Source: an uncultured Coriobacteriaceae bacterium
GTDB taxonomy: Bacteria > Actinomycetota > Coriobacteriia > Coriobacteriales > Atopobiaceae
NCBI GenBank assembly: GCA_902779675.1
Contig: CACZCK010000008.1
Span: 1 to 64,000, forward strand
Reading direction: 5' to 3'
Length of the DNA stretch: 64,000 nt
Positions within the stretch are counted from its first letter, which is position 1. Each line of letters opens with the position of its first letter. Made by a program: the position numbers and the translations under genes. Shown piece after piece: positions 34,835-43,260 of this stretch. Under the pieces are notes generated by a model that had not been told where the DNA came from, ran no database searches, and saw nothing but the letters and a program-made list of their open reading frames with translations.

Positions 34835-35130
34835 GCTAACCCCCTTCTCGTGCCTTATGGGGCCTGCAGGTTAGCAGGGCAATGTCGCACCTCACTACGC
34901 ATTAGGTTGTGCGAATGTCGCAGGGGCGCTGTCTGCACTGGTAGAAAGCGCGACGCTTGTCGCACGGCGATGGGTGGCGTTTAGAATCTCCACGGAATGC
35001 GGGTCAAAGGACCTCGGGGTCGCCCCCGGTTGTACGCTACGTGTAGAAAACCCTGCGGTTTTGCGGTCGGCCGAGTGTTGGTATCATATAAGGGTTGAGT
35101 CACTCGACCGAGGAGGTCGCGCAGCCGCGC

Positions 35131-36447
35131 ATGGACATAGCGTTGTCGATAGCAGTCACGTTTCTGCTTACCCTTGTGAACGGGTTCTTCTCCATGTCGG
35201 AGATGGCCTTGTCAACCGCAAAGAAGGTCGTGCTCGAACACGAGGCCGAGGAGGGAGACCAGCGCGCCAAGAAGGCCGCCGAGGTCTCCGGCGATGCCGG
35301 CGAGTTTCTCGCAGCCATTCAGGTGGCAATCACCCTCGTCGGGTTCTTCTCGTCTGCGTTTGCCGCGACCAACCTGTCCGAGCCGCTGGCCACGGTGCTT
35401 GTGGGCGCGGGCCTGTCTGCGGGTGTTGCCAATCCGCTGGCCACGGTGCTCATCACCCTGGTGGTCTCATACTTCTCCATCGTGGTGGGCGAGCTCGTGC
35501 CCAAGCGCATCGCCATGGCCGACGCCGAGAACGTGGCCAAGAACGTGGCCGGTCCGGTGAGCTCGTTTGCCACGCTCGCCAAGCCGCTGGTGTGGCTCAC
35601 GGCCGCCAGCGCCAACGGCCTCGCCACGCTGCTGCACATCAAGAGCGCCGACGACCGCCAGGAGGTCTCCGAGGACGAGATCCGCTACATGGTCACCGAC
35701 TCCGAGGAGCTCACCGAGCAGGAGAAGTCGATGATCCACGAGGTCATCGACCTAGGCGACACCATTGCCCGTGAGGTCATGATCCCGCGCGTGGACATGA
35801 GCGCCGTGGAGGACACCGTCACCTGCGCCGAGACGCTCGAGCTCATGCGCCGCACCGGGTACTCGCGTGTGCCGGTCTACCACGAGGACGTGGACCGCAT
35901 CGTGGGCATCGCGCACATCAAGGACATCATCAGCCCCATCGTGGACGAGGACGCCGGCGACAAGCGCATCAGCCGCTACATGCGCCAGGCGGACTTCGTG
36001 CCCGACACCAAGGACATCTTCCCGCTGCTGTCGGAGATGCAGTCCAGCCACGAGCAGATGGTCATCGTGGTCGACGAGTATGGTGGCACGGCGGGCATCA
36101 TCACCATCGAGGACATCGTCGAGGAGGTCGTGGGCGAGATTGCCGACGAGTTCGACCCCGACAACAAGTACCTCACGCAGCTTTCTGAGCGCGAGTGGCT
36201 GGTGGACGGCCGCTTCTCCATCGACGACGCCATCGAGCTGGGGTGGCCCGTGGAGGACTCCGACGAGTTCGAGACCATCGCGGGCTTTGTGCTGGAGTTG
36301 GCAGACTCCGTGCCTCAGGCGGGCGACGTCTTTGAGCGTGAGGGGTATCGGTTCAGGGTGCAGTCGATGCGTGGCAGGCGCCTGTCCATGCTGCGCGTGA
36401 CGGCACCCGAGCCTGAGGAGCCGCAGGAGCAGCCCGAAGAGCGCTAG
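35131..36447 (+). CDS. CNNM/CorC (HlyC-type) membrane protein with CBS domains
   Basis: 438 residues from ATG 35131; an in-frame TTG at 35095 directly follows a -10-like TATCAT and would be leaderless, so the start is uncertain. The N-terminal DUF21 domain has about four membrane segments (ALSIAVTFLLTLVNGFFSMSE, VVSYFSIVVGELVPKR). A CBS pair (about 195-330, VMIPRVDM, GYSRVPVYHEDVDRIVGI, MVIVVDEYGGTAGIITIED) and the C-terminal CorC_HlyC domain (VDGRFSIDDAIEL) follow. Relatives act in magnesium or cobalt handling or membrane stress. Two more magnesium-linked genes lie 2.5-5.7 kb downstream. Confidence 0.93.
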   Translation: MDIALSIAVTFLLTLVNGFFSMSEMALSTAKKVVLEHEAEEGDQRAKKAAEVSGDAGEFLAAIQVAITLVGFFSSAFAATNLSEPLATVLVGAGLSAGVANPLATVLITLVVSYFSIVVGELVPKRIAMADAENVAKNVAGPVSSFATLAKPLVWLTAASANGLATLLHIKSADDRQEVSEDEIRYMVTDSEELTEQEKSMIHEVIDLGDTIAREVMIPRVDMSAVEDTVTCAETLELMRRTGYSRVPVYHEDVDRIVGIAHIKDIISPIVDEDAGDKRISRYMRQADFVPDTKDIFPLLSEMQSSHEQMVIVVDEYGGTAGIITIEDIVEEVVGEIADEFDPDNKYLTQLSEREWLVDGRFSIDDAIELGWPVEDSDEFETIAGFVLELADSVPQAGDVFEREGYRFRVQSMRGRRLSMLRVTAPEPEEPQEQPEER

Positions 36448-36573
36448 TACCACGGGGCGGCCACTTGCGGCCCGCGTCTGGCGAGCGGGTCTGTGCGTAT
36501 TGCGGCAAGCTGGCCACATGCGTGCGGCTTTGACTACAATGGTGGCGTCTGACTGCAGGACGGGAGGTTATCC

Positions 36574-37335
36574 GTGGCAGATCTCATTGACATCAGGCGA
36601 GTCCAGATCGGACCCGAGAACATGATCGCGCACGTGCGCATCGACGACGATGGCCCTCTCATGACCAGCGAGGACCTCGAGGGCACGGCGCGCGTGTACC
36701 GCCTGCTGCCTCACATCGTCGAGCATGCCTGCCTGGGCGACGCAGGGGAGACCTTCCGCGATGCCATGGGCGACACCGAGCTGGCGCATCTGCTCGAGCA
36801 CGTGACGGTCGAGCTGCTGGCGCAGACCGACCTCGCCGGTGACATGCCCGCCGGGCGCACGTGGGTCGACGAGGTGGACGACCGCACCTACCAGATCGAG
36901 CTCGCCTGTCCCGACGATGTGCTGGTTGCAGCCGCGCTGTCGTGTGGCGTTTGGATCCTGGATTGGGCCTACAAGGGCGGTGGCGATCCTGAGCCCGACG
37001 TGAATGCCATCGTCAAGGGCCTGGTCAAGCTGGTGCGCAACGTGGGCGACGAAGGCGAGGACTTGGTCATCGACTACGGTGACGAGGAGCTGGCCGACGA
37101 GGAGTTCGCCGACGAGGATGCCTACCTCGAGGACGAGCCCGCGGAGGACGGCGAGTCTGCGGCTGACGAGCTCGACGAGGAGCCCGTTGCCCCGGCGCCC
37201 CTGTGGACGGAGGCTCCCGAGACGCCTGCCGAGCGAGAGGAAGAGCGCGGCAGGTCGATGGAGGCCGAGATCGACGAGATCATGGCCACCTTCGAGACGA
37301 CGCCGCTTTCCGAGGACGATGCCTTCGAGGCGTAA
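36574..37335 (+). CDS. Protein resembling the cyanophycin synthetase N-terminal domain
   Basis: 253 residues from a GTG behind GGGAGG. Residues about 35-150 (VYRLLPHIVEHACLGDAG..., TELAHLLEHVTVELL, TYQIELACPDDVLVAAAL) resemble the N-terminal domain of CphA, whose LCHLIEHVALELQ motif is similar. The ATP-grasp and Mur-ligase parts are absent. The C-terminal 90 residues are very acidic. It is therefore a free-standing relative, possibly a binding or regulatory module, not a synthetase. A -10-like TACAAT lies at 36535-36540. Confidence 0.7.
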   Translation: MADLIDIRRVQIGPENMIAHVRIDDDGPLMTSEDLEGTARVYRLLPHIVEHACLGDAGETFRDAMGDTELAHLLEHVTVELLAQTDLAGDMPAGRTWVDEVDDRTYQIELACPDDVLVAAALSCGVWILDWAYKGGGDPEPDVNAIVKGLVKLVRNVGDEGEDLVIDYGDEELADEEFADEDAYLEDEPAEDGESAADELDEEPVAPAPLWTEAPETPAEREEERGRSMEAEIDEIMATFETTPLSEDDAFEA

Positions 37336-37441
37336 ACGAGTTGCCCTCCGCCGACGGGCGGATCGAGACTGCGGGGCGACCCGCGAACATGGACAAGTAG
37401 AAGGGCCAGCTGGGCGCTTCTCATGTGACAGGAGGATTGAC

Positions 37442-37888
37442 ATGACTGCTAGAGGTGCACTTGGATTCGTGTTTGGTAGCGTTGCTGGTGTTGTGTGCGG
37501 CGTTGCCGCCGGTCTGCTGCTGGCCCCGCGCTCTGGCGCCGAGAGCCGCGCCATGGCCGCTGATGCCATGAACGACGCGTGGGACTCCGCGGTTGACGCT
37601 TACGAGCGTGGCTCGCGCGTGGTCACCGACAAGGTGGGCTCCGTGCGCCCGAGCGTCGACGCCACCAGCGACGAGCTTCGCGCCAAGGTCGACCTGGCCC
37701 GCGAGCGCATGGACCAGCTGCGCGACTCCCTCTCCGAGACTGTTGCCACCACGTCTGCCCAGGTGCAGGAGGCCGTGAACACGGTCACCGAGAAGGTCAC
37801 CGAGGTCGCCGCCGACAAGGAGGCCGAGGCTGAGACCGAGGCCGAGGGCGTGCACGTCGAGGTCGTCGAGGAGGTCGAGGAGGCCTAG
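37442..37888 (+). CDS. YtxH-type envelope/stress protein
   Basis: 148 residues from ATG 37442 behind ACAGGAGG. An N-terminal glycine-rich membrane segment (GFVFGSVAGVVCGVAAGLLLAP) is followed by SGAESR and a long amphipathic helical region, the layout of YtxH-like general stress proteins. The tail is Glu/Val rich. Located between the CphA-N-like and PRC-barrel genes. Function in this family is poorly defined. Confidence 0.82.
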   Translation: MTARGALGFVFGSVAGVVCGVAAGLLLAPRSGAESRAMAADAMNDAWDSAVDAYERGSRVVTDKVGSVRPSVDATSDELRAKVDLARERMDQLRDSLSETVATTSAQVQEAVNTVTEKVTEVAADKEAEAETEAEGVHVEVVEEVEEA

Positions 37889-37968
37889 CCCTCCGACCGC
37901 ATCATTGTGATGGACGCGGGACGCTGCCTGCTTGCTGGCGGCGTCCCGCATGCGTAGGGGAGGGCCCC

Positions 37969-38691
37969 ATGCTCAAGCTCAGCCAGATGACCGGCGTCGC
38001 CGTCTATGGGCCCAAGGGCTCGCACGGCAAGGCGGCCAACACCTTTACCCGCGTGGGCAAGGTGCACCAGACGGTCTTCTCGCCCGACGGCCTGCGGGTG
38101 GTGGGGTTCTTTGTGGCAAGGCCCGACATCGCGGGCATGGTCAAGCGCGAGGACGCCTTTGTGGCGCTCGATGCCATCGCTCCGTGTGACGGAGGCGTCC
38201 GTGTGACCAAGGGCTCCGAGAGCTTTGACGCCGCCGCGCGGGCCCGCCTGGGGCTCGACTGGGACGCCTGCATCGTGTGGGCCGGCATGGATGCCAAGAC
38301 CACCGAGGGCAAGGTGCTGGGCTTTGTGAGCGACGCCTCCTTCAACACCAAGACCGGCGAGGTCGAGTCGTTCTTTGTGGGCGATGGCGGCATGGCGCAG
38401 TCGCTGGTCGGGTCGGTGCAGATCCCGGCCTCCATGCTGCGTGGCTACGAGAAGGGATGGATGCTGGTGGCTCCCGAGGCGGCACACCAGCAGCTGACCG
38501 GAGGCGTGGCAGCCAAGGCGGGCGAGGGCTACGCCAAGGCAAAGTACGAGGGCAAGAAGGCTGCCGCCAAGGCGGGCAAGGCCGCCGGTGAGGCCGTGGA
38601 CAAGGGGTCCAAGGCGCTGGGCAAGCAGTTGGGCAAGACCAAGGGTATGTTCTCTTCGTTCATGGACGAGTTCAAGAAGGCGCAGGAGTAG
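37969..38691 (+). CDS. PRC-barrel-like protein
   Basis: 240 residues, AGGGGAGGG before the ATG. Two PRC-barrel-like units are apparent: the N-terminal segment (LSQMTGVAVYGPKG, HQTVFSPDGLRVVGFFV) and a middle one (TTEGKVLGFVSDASFNTKTGEVESFFV). From about 175 it is Ala/Lys/Gly rich and helical. PRC barrels occur in RimM and in photosynthetic and unknown proteins. The next protein, MgtE-like, also opens with a PRC-barrel-like segment. Confidence 0.78.
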   Translation: MLKLSQMTGVAVYGPKGSHGKAANTFTRVGKVHQTVFSPDGLRVVGFFVARPDIAGMVKREDAFVALDAIAPCDGGVRVTKGSESFDAAARARLGLDWDACIVWAGMDAKTTEGKVLGFVSDASFNTKTGEVESFFVGDGGMAQSLVGSVQIPASMLRGYEKGWMLVAPEAAHQQLTGGVAAKAGEGYAKAKYEGKKAAAKAGKAAGEAVDKGSKALGKQLGKTKGMFSSFMDEFKKAQE

Positions 38692-38716
38692 GCGCGGCTT
38701 GCGCTGCGGCAAAACC

Positions 38717-38735
38717 GCCCTCGCCGACCGAGGGC
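38717..38735 (+). terminator. Hairpin after the PRC-barrel gene
   Basis: GCCCTCG-CCGAC-CGAGGGC, 26 bases after the stop codon. It could terminate the PRC-barrel gene; a possible promoter -10 (TACAAT, 38744-38749) for the next transcript follows directly. Confidence 0.55.
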
Positions 38736-38749
38736 AATCCGTGTACAAT

Positions 38750-38922
38750 TAACGTTTGCGTGGCCACAGGGCCACATAACACCTACGAGAAGGGTCTTTG
38801 ATGAAACCTCGACCTCACAGTCGATGACCCCTCGGTGCCTCGTTGGCGGTGCCGTGGGGTAGCCCATAGCCCGCGGGCGGCGCTCATGCGACGCCACCCG
38901 TCTAACCAACAGAGGAGTTCGC
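38750..38922 (+). promoter_or_regulatory. Structured leader of mgtE
   Basis: The stretch contains the small leader frame, then GC-rich hairpins, including GGCG-G-CGC-TCAT-GCG-A-CGCC at about 38879-38898, ahead of AGAGGAG and the mgtE ATG. I could not match it to the M-box (Mg) or yybP-ykoY (Mn) riboswitch consensus by eye. Confidence 0.4.
38801..38827 (+). CDS. Possible leader peptide upstream of mgtE
   Basis: Eight codons (Met-Lys-Pro-Arg-Pro-His-Ser-Arg) with GAGAAGG ahead of the ATG, in a 170-base transcribed leader between the likely promoter and the mgtE start. Two prolines and three basic residues sit within seven codons. Proline-rich leader peptides control magnesium transporter genes in enteric bacteria through ribosome stalling; a similar role here is only inferred. 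Confidence 0.4.
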   Translation: MKPRPHSR

Positions 38923-40806
38923 ATGATCTATCTGTCCCAGTTGTTGGGCAATCCCGTCTACGATAGCGACGGCGAGCGCATCGGCCGCGTGAGCGATCTT
39001 GGCATCGCCACGGGCGAGGTGTTCCCGCGCGTCACCGCGCTGGCGGTGGAAGGACCCGGCCGCACGCCGCTCATGATCAGCTGGCGCAAGTACGTCGACG
39101 ACTTTGACGAGGATGAAGTTTCGCTCAAGGTGGTTGCCACCGACATCCGCTTCTCCTATCTCCAGCCCGACGAGGTGCTTATCGTGCGCGACCTGCTCAA
39201 CAAGCAGATCGTGGACACTCGGGGCATGCGCGTGGTGCGCGTCAACGACCTCAAGCTCTCCGACACCAGCTCGGCGCAGCTACGTCTGCTGGGTGCCGAG
39301 GTGGGCTCGCGTGGCCTGCTGCGCTCCATCTCGCCGGCGCTCGAGACGGTGGTCTGCCGCGCCGCGCGTGCGCTGGGTCATCCCATCCAGGAGCGCATCA
39401 TTGCCTGGAACTACATGGACCTGCTGGAGCGCGACCTGTCCAACGTCAAGCTCTCGGTGAGCCACAAGACGCTGGACGAGCTGCACCCCGCCGACATCGC
39501 CGACATCATCGAGCGGTTGGACCCGCGCCTGCGCGGCCAGGTGTTTGCGCAGCTCGACGAGGAGATGGCGGCCGATGCCATGGCCGAGCTCGACGACGAC
39601 GAGCTGGCGGCCACGCTGGTCAGCGGTATGGAGGATGCCGCCGCGTCGCGCGTGCTCTCGGAGATGGACCCCGACGACGCGGCCGAGCTGGTCTCGGAGC
39701 TCGACTACGAGCGCGCCGAGAAGCTGCTCTCGCTGATGGGCGTCAACGATCGCGCGGCCATCAGCCAGCTGCTGGGCTACCGCGAGGATACTGCCGGCCG
39801 CATCATGACGCAGGAATTCGTGGCCATTGACGAGCGTGGTACCGTAGCCGACGCGGTGGCGGCGCTGAAAGCACTCGAGGAGGGCTTCGAGAGCGTGCGC
39901 TACGTGTACCTCGTGGACGACGAGAAGCGCATCAGCGGTGTGGTGACCTTGCTCGAGCTGTTGACCAGCGAGCCGGAGACGCCGCTCGCCACGCTTGCCA
40001 CGAGCGAGCCCATCACCGCCAGCCCCGAGGACGACCAGGAGGACGTGGCCGAGAATATCGCCAAGTACAACCTGCTGGCCATGCCCGTCGTGGACGACGA
40101 GGGCCACCTGCTGGGCATCGTCACGGTCGACGACGCCTTGGAGGTCCTGCAGGAGGAGCACGAGGAGGACCTGCAGATTGCCGGCTCGGGCGCCAGCGTG
40201 AGCTCCGACGACCGCGGTGGCCTGCTCTCCCAGATGCTCACCAGCGAGATGTGGTGCTTCCTGTGGGCTGCGGGCATCGCGGCCTGCTCGCTGATGTCCG
40301 GCGCCCTTGTGGGCGACTACCTGACAGGCCTGGTCGCGTCGGTCGCCCTGCCGGTGGCGCTGCACCTGGCCGATGGAATGGCCCGCTACGCCATCAACAG
40401 CTACCTGGAGTACGACGAGGAGGACGAGGACGCCCCCACGCTGCTGGGCTTCGCCCTCAAGGGCGTGGCCGTCTCGGTGGTGATCTCGGCCGTGGTGCTG
40501 CTGGTGATGACGGGTGTGACCAACGCGATTGACGCCTCGGTCGCATCGCACGCCTCTGCGGGGATGATCGAGCAGGAGGGTGCGATCGGCGAGCTCATGA
40601 CCAGCCTGACGACGGGGTTCAAGGCAGCCGCCGTGACTGCCGTGTTCTCGTTTGTCACGGCGCCGGCCTATCTGGTCACGCTGCGTCGTCGCGACAAGGC
40701 TGGCGCAGATACCAGCGGCGTTGCCCTTCGCATGGTCGCGCAGGGTGTTGCACTGGTGGTATTCGTCGCTCTGGCAAGCCTCATGCTTGCCGGGTTGGTG
40801 GGCTAG
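38923..40806 (+). CDS. mgtE: MgtE-family magnesium transporter with PRC-barrel N-terminus
   Basis: 627 residues. Order: a PRC-barrel-like segment (1-70, LLGNPVYDSDGERIGRVSDLG), an MgtE N-domain (about 190-295, ELHPADIADIIERLDP, DPDDAAELVSELDYERAEKLL), a CBS pair (about 300-420, YREDTAGRIMTQEF, MPVVDDEGHLLGIVTVDDAL) and five membrane segments (about 445-627). In this family the cytoplasmic domains close the pore when Mg is plentiful. The C-terminal membrane part is more divergent than typical MgtE, so ion specificity needs care. It overlaps almost directly with an NRAMP-related gene, stop and next ATG being one base apart. Confidence 0.85.
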   Translation: MIYLSQLLGNPVYDSDGERIGRVSDLGIATGEVFPRVTALAVEGPGRTPLMISWRKYVDDFDEDEVSLKVVATDIRFSYLQPDEVLIVRDLLNKQIVDTRGMRVVRVNDLKLSDTSSAQLRLLGAEVGSRGLLRSISPALETVVCRAARALGHPIQERIIAWNYMDLLERDLSNVKLSVSHKTLDELHPADIADIIERLDPRLRGQVFAQLDEEMAADAMAELDDDELAATLVSGMEDAAASRVLSEMDPDDAAELVSELDYERAEKLLSLMGVNDRAAISQLLGYREDTAGRIMTQEFVAIDERGTVADAVAALKALEEGFESVRYVYLVDDEKRISGVVTLLELLTSEPETPLATLATSEPITASPEDDQEDVAENIAKYNLLAMPVVDDEGHLLGIVTVDDALEVLQEEHEEDLQIAGSGASVSSDDRGGLLSQMLTSEMWCFLWAAGIAACSLMSGALVGDYLTGLVASVALPVALHLADGMARYAINSYLEYDEEDEDAPTLLGFALKGVAVSVVISAVVLLVMTGVTNAIDASVASHASAGMIEQEGAIGELMTSLTTGFKAAAVTAVFSFVTAPAYLVTLRRRDKAGADTSGVALRMVAQGVALVVFVALASLMLAGLVG

Positions 40807-40807
40807 C

Positions 40808-42076
40808 ATGGCCCGCCGCAAGAGCATGCGCGCGCAGGAGCGTCCCGAGCGCGTGAAGCTCGACCCTCGACGCGTGCTGGGAGCCATGGGCCCCGGCATG
40901 GTGGCGGCGCTTGCCGGTGCTGACGCCGGCGGCGTGGCTGCCTACTCGAACTCCGGCGCCCTCTATGGCTATGGCCTGCTGTGGACGGTGCCCATCATGT
41001 GCCTGCTGCTCATCGTGGCGCAGGAGACGGCGGCGCGCATGGGCTGCGTTACCGGCAAGGGGTTTGCCTCGCTCATCCGCGAGCAGTACGGCGTGCGCCT
41101 GTCCGCCCTGGCCATGCTTGCGCTGCTGATCTCGAACGCGACGGTCACGCTGTCCGAGTTCGCCGGCATCGCGTCGGGCTTGGCGCTGTTCGGCGTGCCC
41201 ACCTACGTGTCGGTGCCCGTCGCCGCGCTGGCCATCTGGATGCTTACCATGAGCGGCTCGTATCGGCGCATCGAGAAGGTGCTGCTGGCCATCAGCTGCG
41301 TGTTTGTGACCTATGTGGTGGCGGGGTTCATGGTTGGTCCCGACTGGGGCCAGGCCTTCCACGACACGCTCATCCCGCCGGTCTATGGCGAGCCCAGCTA
41401 CCTCTCGCTCATCGTGGCTCTGGTGGGCACCACCATCGCCCCGTGGATGGTGTTTCTGGCCCAGAGCAACGTGGTCGAGCGCGACGCCCGCGAGGACGAT
41501 ATCCCGTACCAGCGCATCGACACCGTGACTGGCTCGGTCGTGGCCAGCGCCATCTCGTGGTTCATCATCCTGGTGACCGGTGCGGTGCTGTACCCGGCGG
41601 GCATCGTGGTCGAGGGTGCCGAGGACGCCGCCGCCGCGCTGGCGCCGCTGGTGGGCGACTACGCCCAGGCGCTCTTTGGTGCGGGCCTGATCGGTGCGTC
41701 GTTCCTGGCGGCCTGCGTGCTGCCGGGCATCACCTCCAGCGCCATCTGCGAGGCCTTTGGCTGGGAGCGTGGCGCCGACCGCAGCTGGCAGGAGGCACCG
41801 GTCTATCGCGGCATCATCACGGCGATCCTGGCCATCTCGGCGATCATCGTGCTGCTGCCCGACGCCAACCTGTTTGGCATCATGATGGCGGCGCAGGTCA
41901 TCAACGGCGTGCTGCTGCCCGTGCTGCTGGTGTTTATGGTGGGCATCGCAAGCGACCGGCACGTGATGGGCCGCTATGCCAACAGCCGGCTGTGGAACGC
42001 CTGCACGTGGTTCACCATCGTCTCGGTGACGGTACTCACCATCGTTATGTTCATCCTCCAGGCGTTGGGCTGGTAA
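40808..42076 (+). CDS. NRAMP-related metal transporter (NRMT-like)
   Basis: 422 residues, about 11 membrane segments, NRAMP fold. In TM1 the usual DPGN is replaced by Asp39-Ala-Gly-Gly; in TM6, where NRAMPs have the A/M metal-selective Met, the motif is GTTIAPW with Ala211. Loss of that Met is a hallmark of NRAMP-related magnesium transporters, first studied in Eggerthella lenta, also a coriobacterium. It is directly coupled to the MgtE-like gene, supporting Mg (or Mn) uptake and not iron. The substrate is inferred. Confidence 0.82.
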   Translation: MARRKSMRAQERPERVKLDPRRVLGAMGPGMVAALAGADAGGVAAYSNSGALYGYGLLWTVPIMCLLLIVAQETAARMGCVTGKGFASLIREQYGVRLSALAMLALLISNATVTLSEFAGIASGLALFGVPTYVSVPVAALAIWMLTMSGSYRRIEKVLLAISCVFVTYVVAGFMVGPDWGQAFHDTLIPPVYGEPSYLSLIVALVGTTIAPWMVFLAQSNVVERDAREDDIPYQRIDTVTGSVVASAISWFIILVTGAVLYPAGIVVEGAEDAAAALAPLVGDYAQALFGAGLIGASFLAACVLPGITSSAICEAFGWERGADRSWQEAPVYRGIITAILAISAIIVLLPDANLFGIMMAAQVINGVLLPVLLVFMVGIASDRHVMGRYANSRLWNACTWFTIVSVTVLTIVMFILQALGW

Positions 42077-42152
42077 CCGCTCGCAAGGTGATGGAGAAAT
42101 CTAAGCGCTTGCGCGGGGGTCTCCGTCGTCTATGCGCTTATTGCCGTAAAGT

Positions 42153-42220
42153 TCGGGCATTAACGCGATTCGGGGGCGTTCGTCACGTTGCGAACGCCCC
42201 CGAATCGCGTTAATGCCCGA
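42153..42220. repeat. Long inverted repeat, 30-base perfect arms
   Basis: Perfect arms 42153-42182 and 42191-42220 around an 8-base loop, 76 bases after the transporter stop. The GCGATTCGGGGGCGTTCG segment and flanking TTAATGCC match the element at 17127-17228. It may act as a terminator. The rest of 42077-42365 contains no gene. Confidence 0.9.
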
Positions 42221-42353
42221 AAAACGGGACGATAAGGCATTGTAGTGGGCGGGTGCCCCGTTGCACGGAGAGCGCGCCATGTCTCGATGCTGTACGTTCT
42301 GGAGCGCCAACGTGCGCATTTGGTGGGGCTAGGCATGAAACCTGCAGCTCTGC

Positions 42354-42359
42354 TATAGT
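42354..42359 (+). promoter_or_regulatory. -10 element of the SRP RNA gene
   Basis: TATAGT about 7 bases upstream of the predicted RNA 5' end. A -35 is not clear. Confidence 0.6.
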
Positions 42360-42365
42360 AGGGGT

Positions 42366-42476
42366 CTGAGCGCGTTGGATGGGTTCGGGTGACGCAATGT
42401 TCCGAACCTGGTCAGGGCCGGGAGGCAGCAGCCATAAGGAGCCTCTGGCGGGCACCCGTTCCCATCCAGCGCGCTT
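42366..42476 (+). ncRNA. ffs: Signal recognition particle RNA (4.5S type)
   Basis: The conserved tip is present: CCTGGTCAGGGCCGGGAGG followed by CAGCAGCC, with the GGAGGCAGCAGCC-type internal loop that binds Ffh. The ends pair: AGCGCGTTGGATGGG (42369-42383) with CCCATCCAGCGCGCT (42461-42475). Length about 110 bases, the small bacterial form. End points are approximate. Confidence 0.9.
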
Positions 42477-42509
42477 GCTTTATGTCTCGACTTCCTCCCG
42501 GAGGCTTGG

Positions 42510-43157
42510 ATGGCATTCGTCAACTTCATCATGGACCTGCTGCGCGACCCGCGCGCGGCCATCGCGAGCTGGATCGCCGCTGGTCCCCTCGCCGCATACG
42601 GCTTTGTGTTCCTGATTATCTTCATCGAGACCGGTGTGGTCTTCTTCCCCTTCCTCCCCGGCGACTCGCTGCTGTTTGCTTCGGGCTTCTTTGCCCAGGG
42701 AGGCGGCTTCAACATCATCGCGCTTCTGGCAGTGGCCTGGGTGGCTGCCATTCTGGGTGACCAGTGCAACTTCTTTATCGGACACTTCTTTGGTCAGCGC
42801 ATCATCCGCTCGGGCAAGGTCAAGGCCATGACGCCCGAGCGCATCCAGAAGTCGGAGGAGTTCCTCGACAAGTGGGGCAACCTGGCCATCTTCCTCGGTC
42901 GCTTCTTCCCCTTCATCCGAACCTTCGTGCCCTTCCTCGCGGGTATGGGCGGCATGCACTGGCACAACTTCTTTATGTACAACATCCTGGGCGGCATCAC
43001 GTGGTCCACGATGTTTATCCTGCTGGGGTACTTCTTCGGCGGCATCCCCTTCGTGCAGGAGCACTTTGAGCTGCTGATTGTTGGCATCATCGCTGTGAGT
43101 GTTGTCCCCACGGTGGTGGGCCTGGTCAAGAGCCACCTGAGCAAGAAGTCCAAGTAG
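42510..43157 (+). CDS. DedA-family membrane protein
   Basis: 215 residues, CCGGAGG before the ATG. VTT/DedA features: FFPFLPGDSLLFASG (re-entrant segment with FxPGD), GRFFPFIRTFVPFLAGMGGM with the conserved Arg, and about five membrane segments. DedA proteins are proposed phospholipid (undecaprenyl-phosphate or PE) flippases and support membrane potential and envelope health. It lies just after the SRP RNA and ends with an intrinsic terminator. Confidence 0.94.
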   Translation: MAFVNFIMDLLRDPRAAIASWIAAGPLAAYGFVFLIIFIETGVVFFPFLPGDSLLFASGFFAQGGGFNIIALLAVAWVAAILGDQCNFFIGHFFGQRIIRSGKVKAMTPERIQKSEEFLDKWGNLAIFLGRFFPFIRTFVPFLAGMGGMHWHNFFMYNILGGITWSTMFILLGYFFGGIPFVQEHFELLIVGIIAVSVVPTVVGLVKSHLSKKSK

Positions 43158-43200
43158 GGTGTGCCGTCCGTATTTGCGGACGGGTTCAACAGAAACAAGC

Positions 43201-43231
43201 GAGGCGTCCGCAAGATGCGGACGCCTCTTTC
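43201..43231 (+). terminator. Terminator after dedA
   Basis: GAGGCGTCCGC-AAGAT-GCGGACGCCTC stem followed by TTTC. A perfect 11-base stem. Confidence 0.85.
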
Positions 43232-43260
43232 ATGAAGCGCGTCTGTGTGGGTGGAGCGGG

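Noticed and set aside
34574-34984. 136-codon + strand frame after the EF-G-like gene
   Set aside because: It begins near the terminator, has no ribosome site, and overlaps the better-supported minus-strand gene at 34604.
38750-38922. M-box or yybP-ykoY riboswitch upstream of mgtE
   Set aside because: I could not line up the conserved sequence blocks; kept only as an uncharacterised leader.
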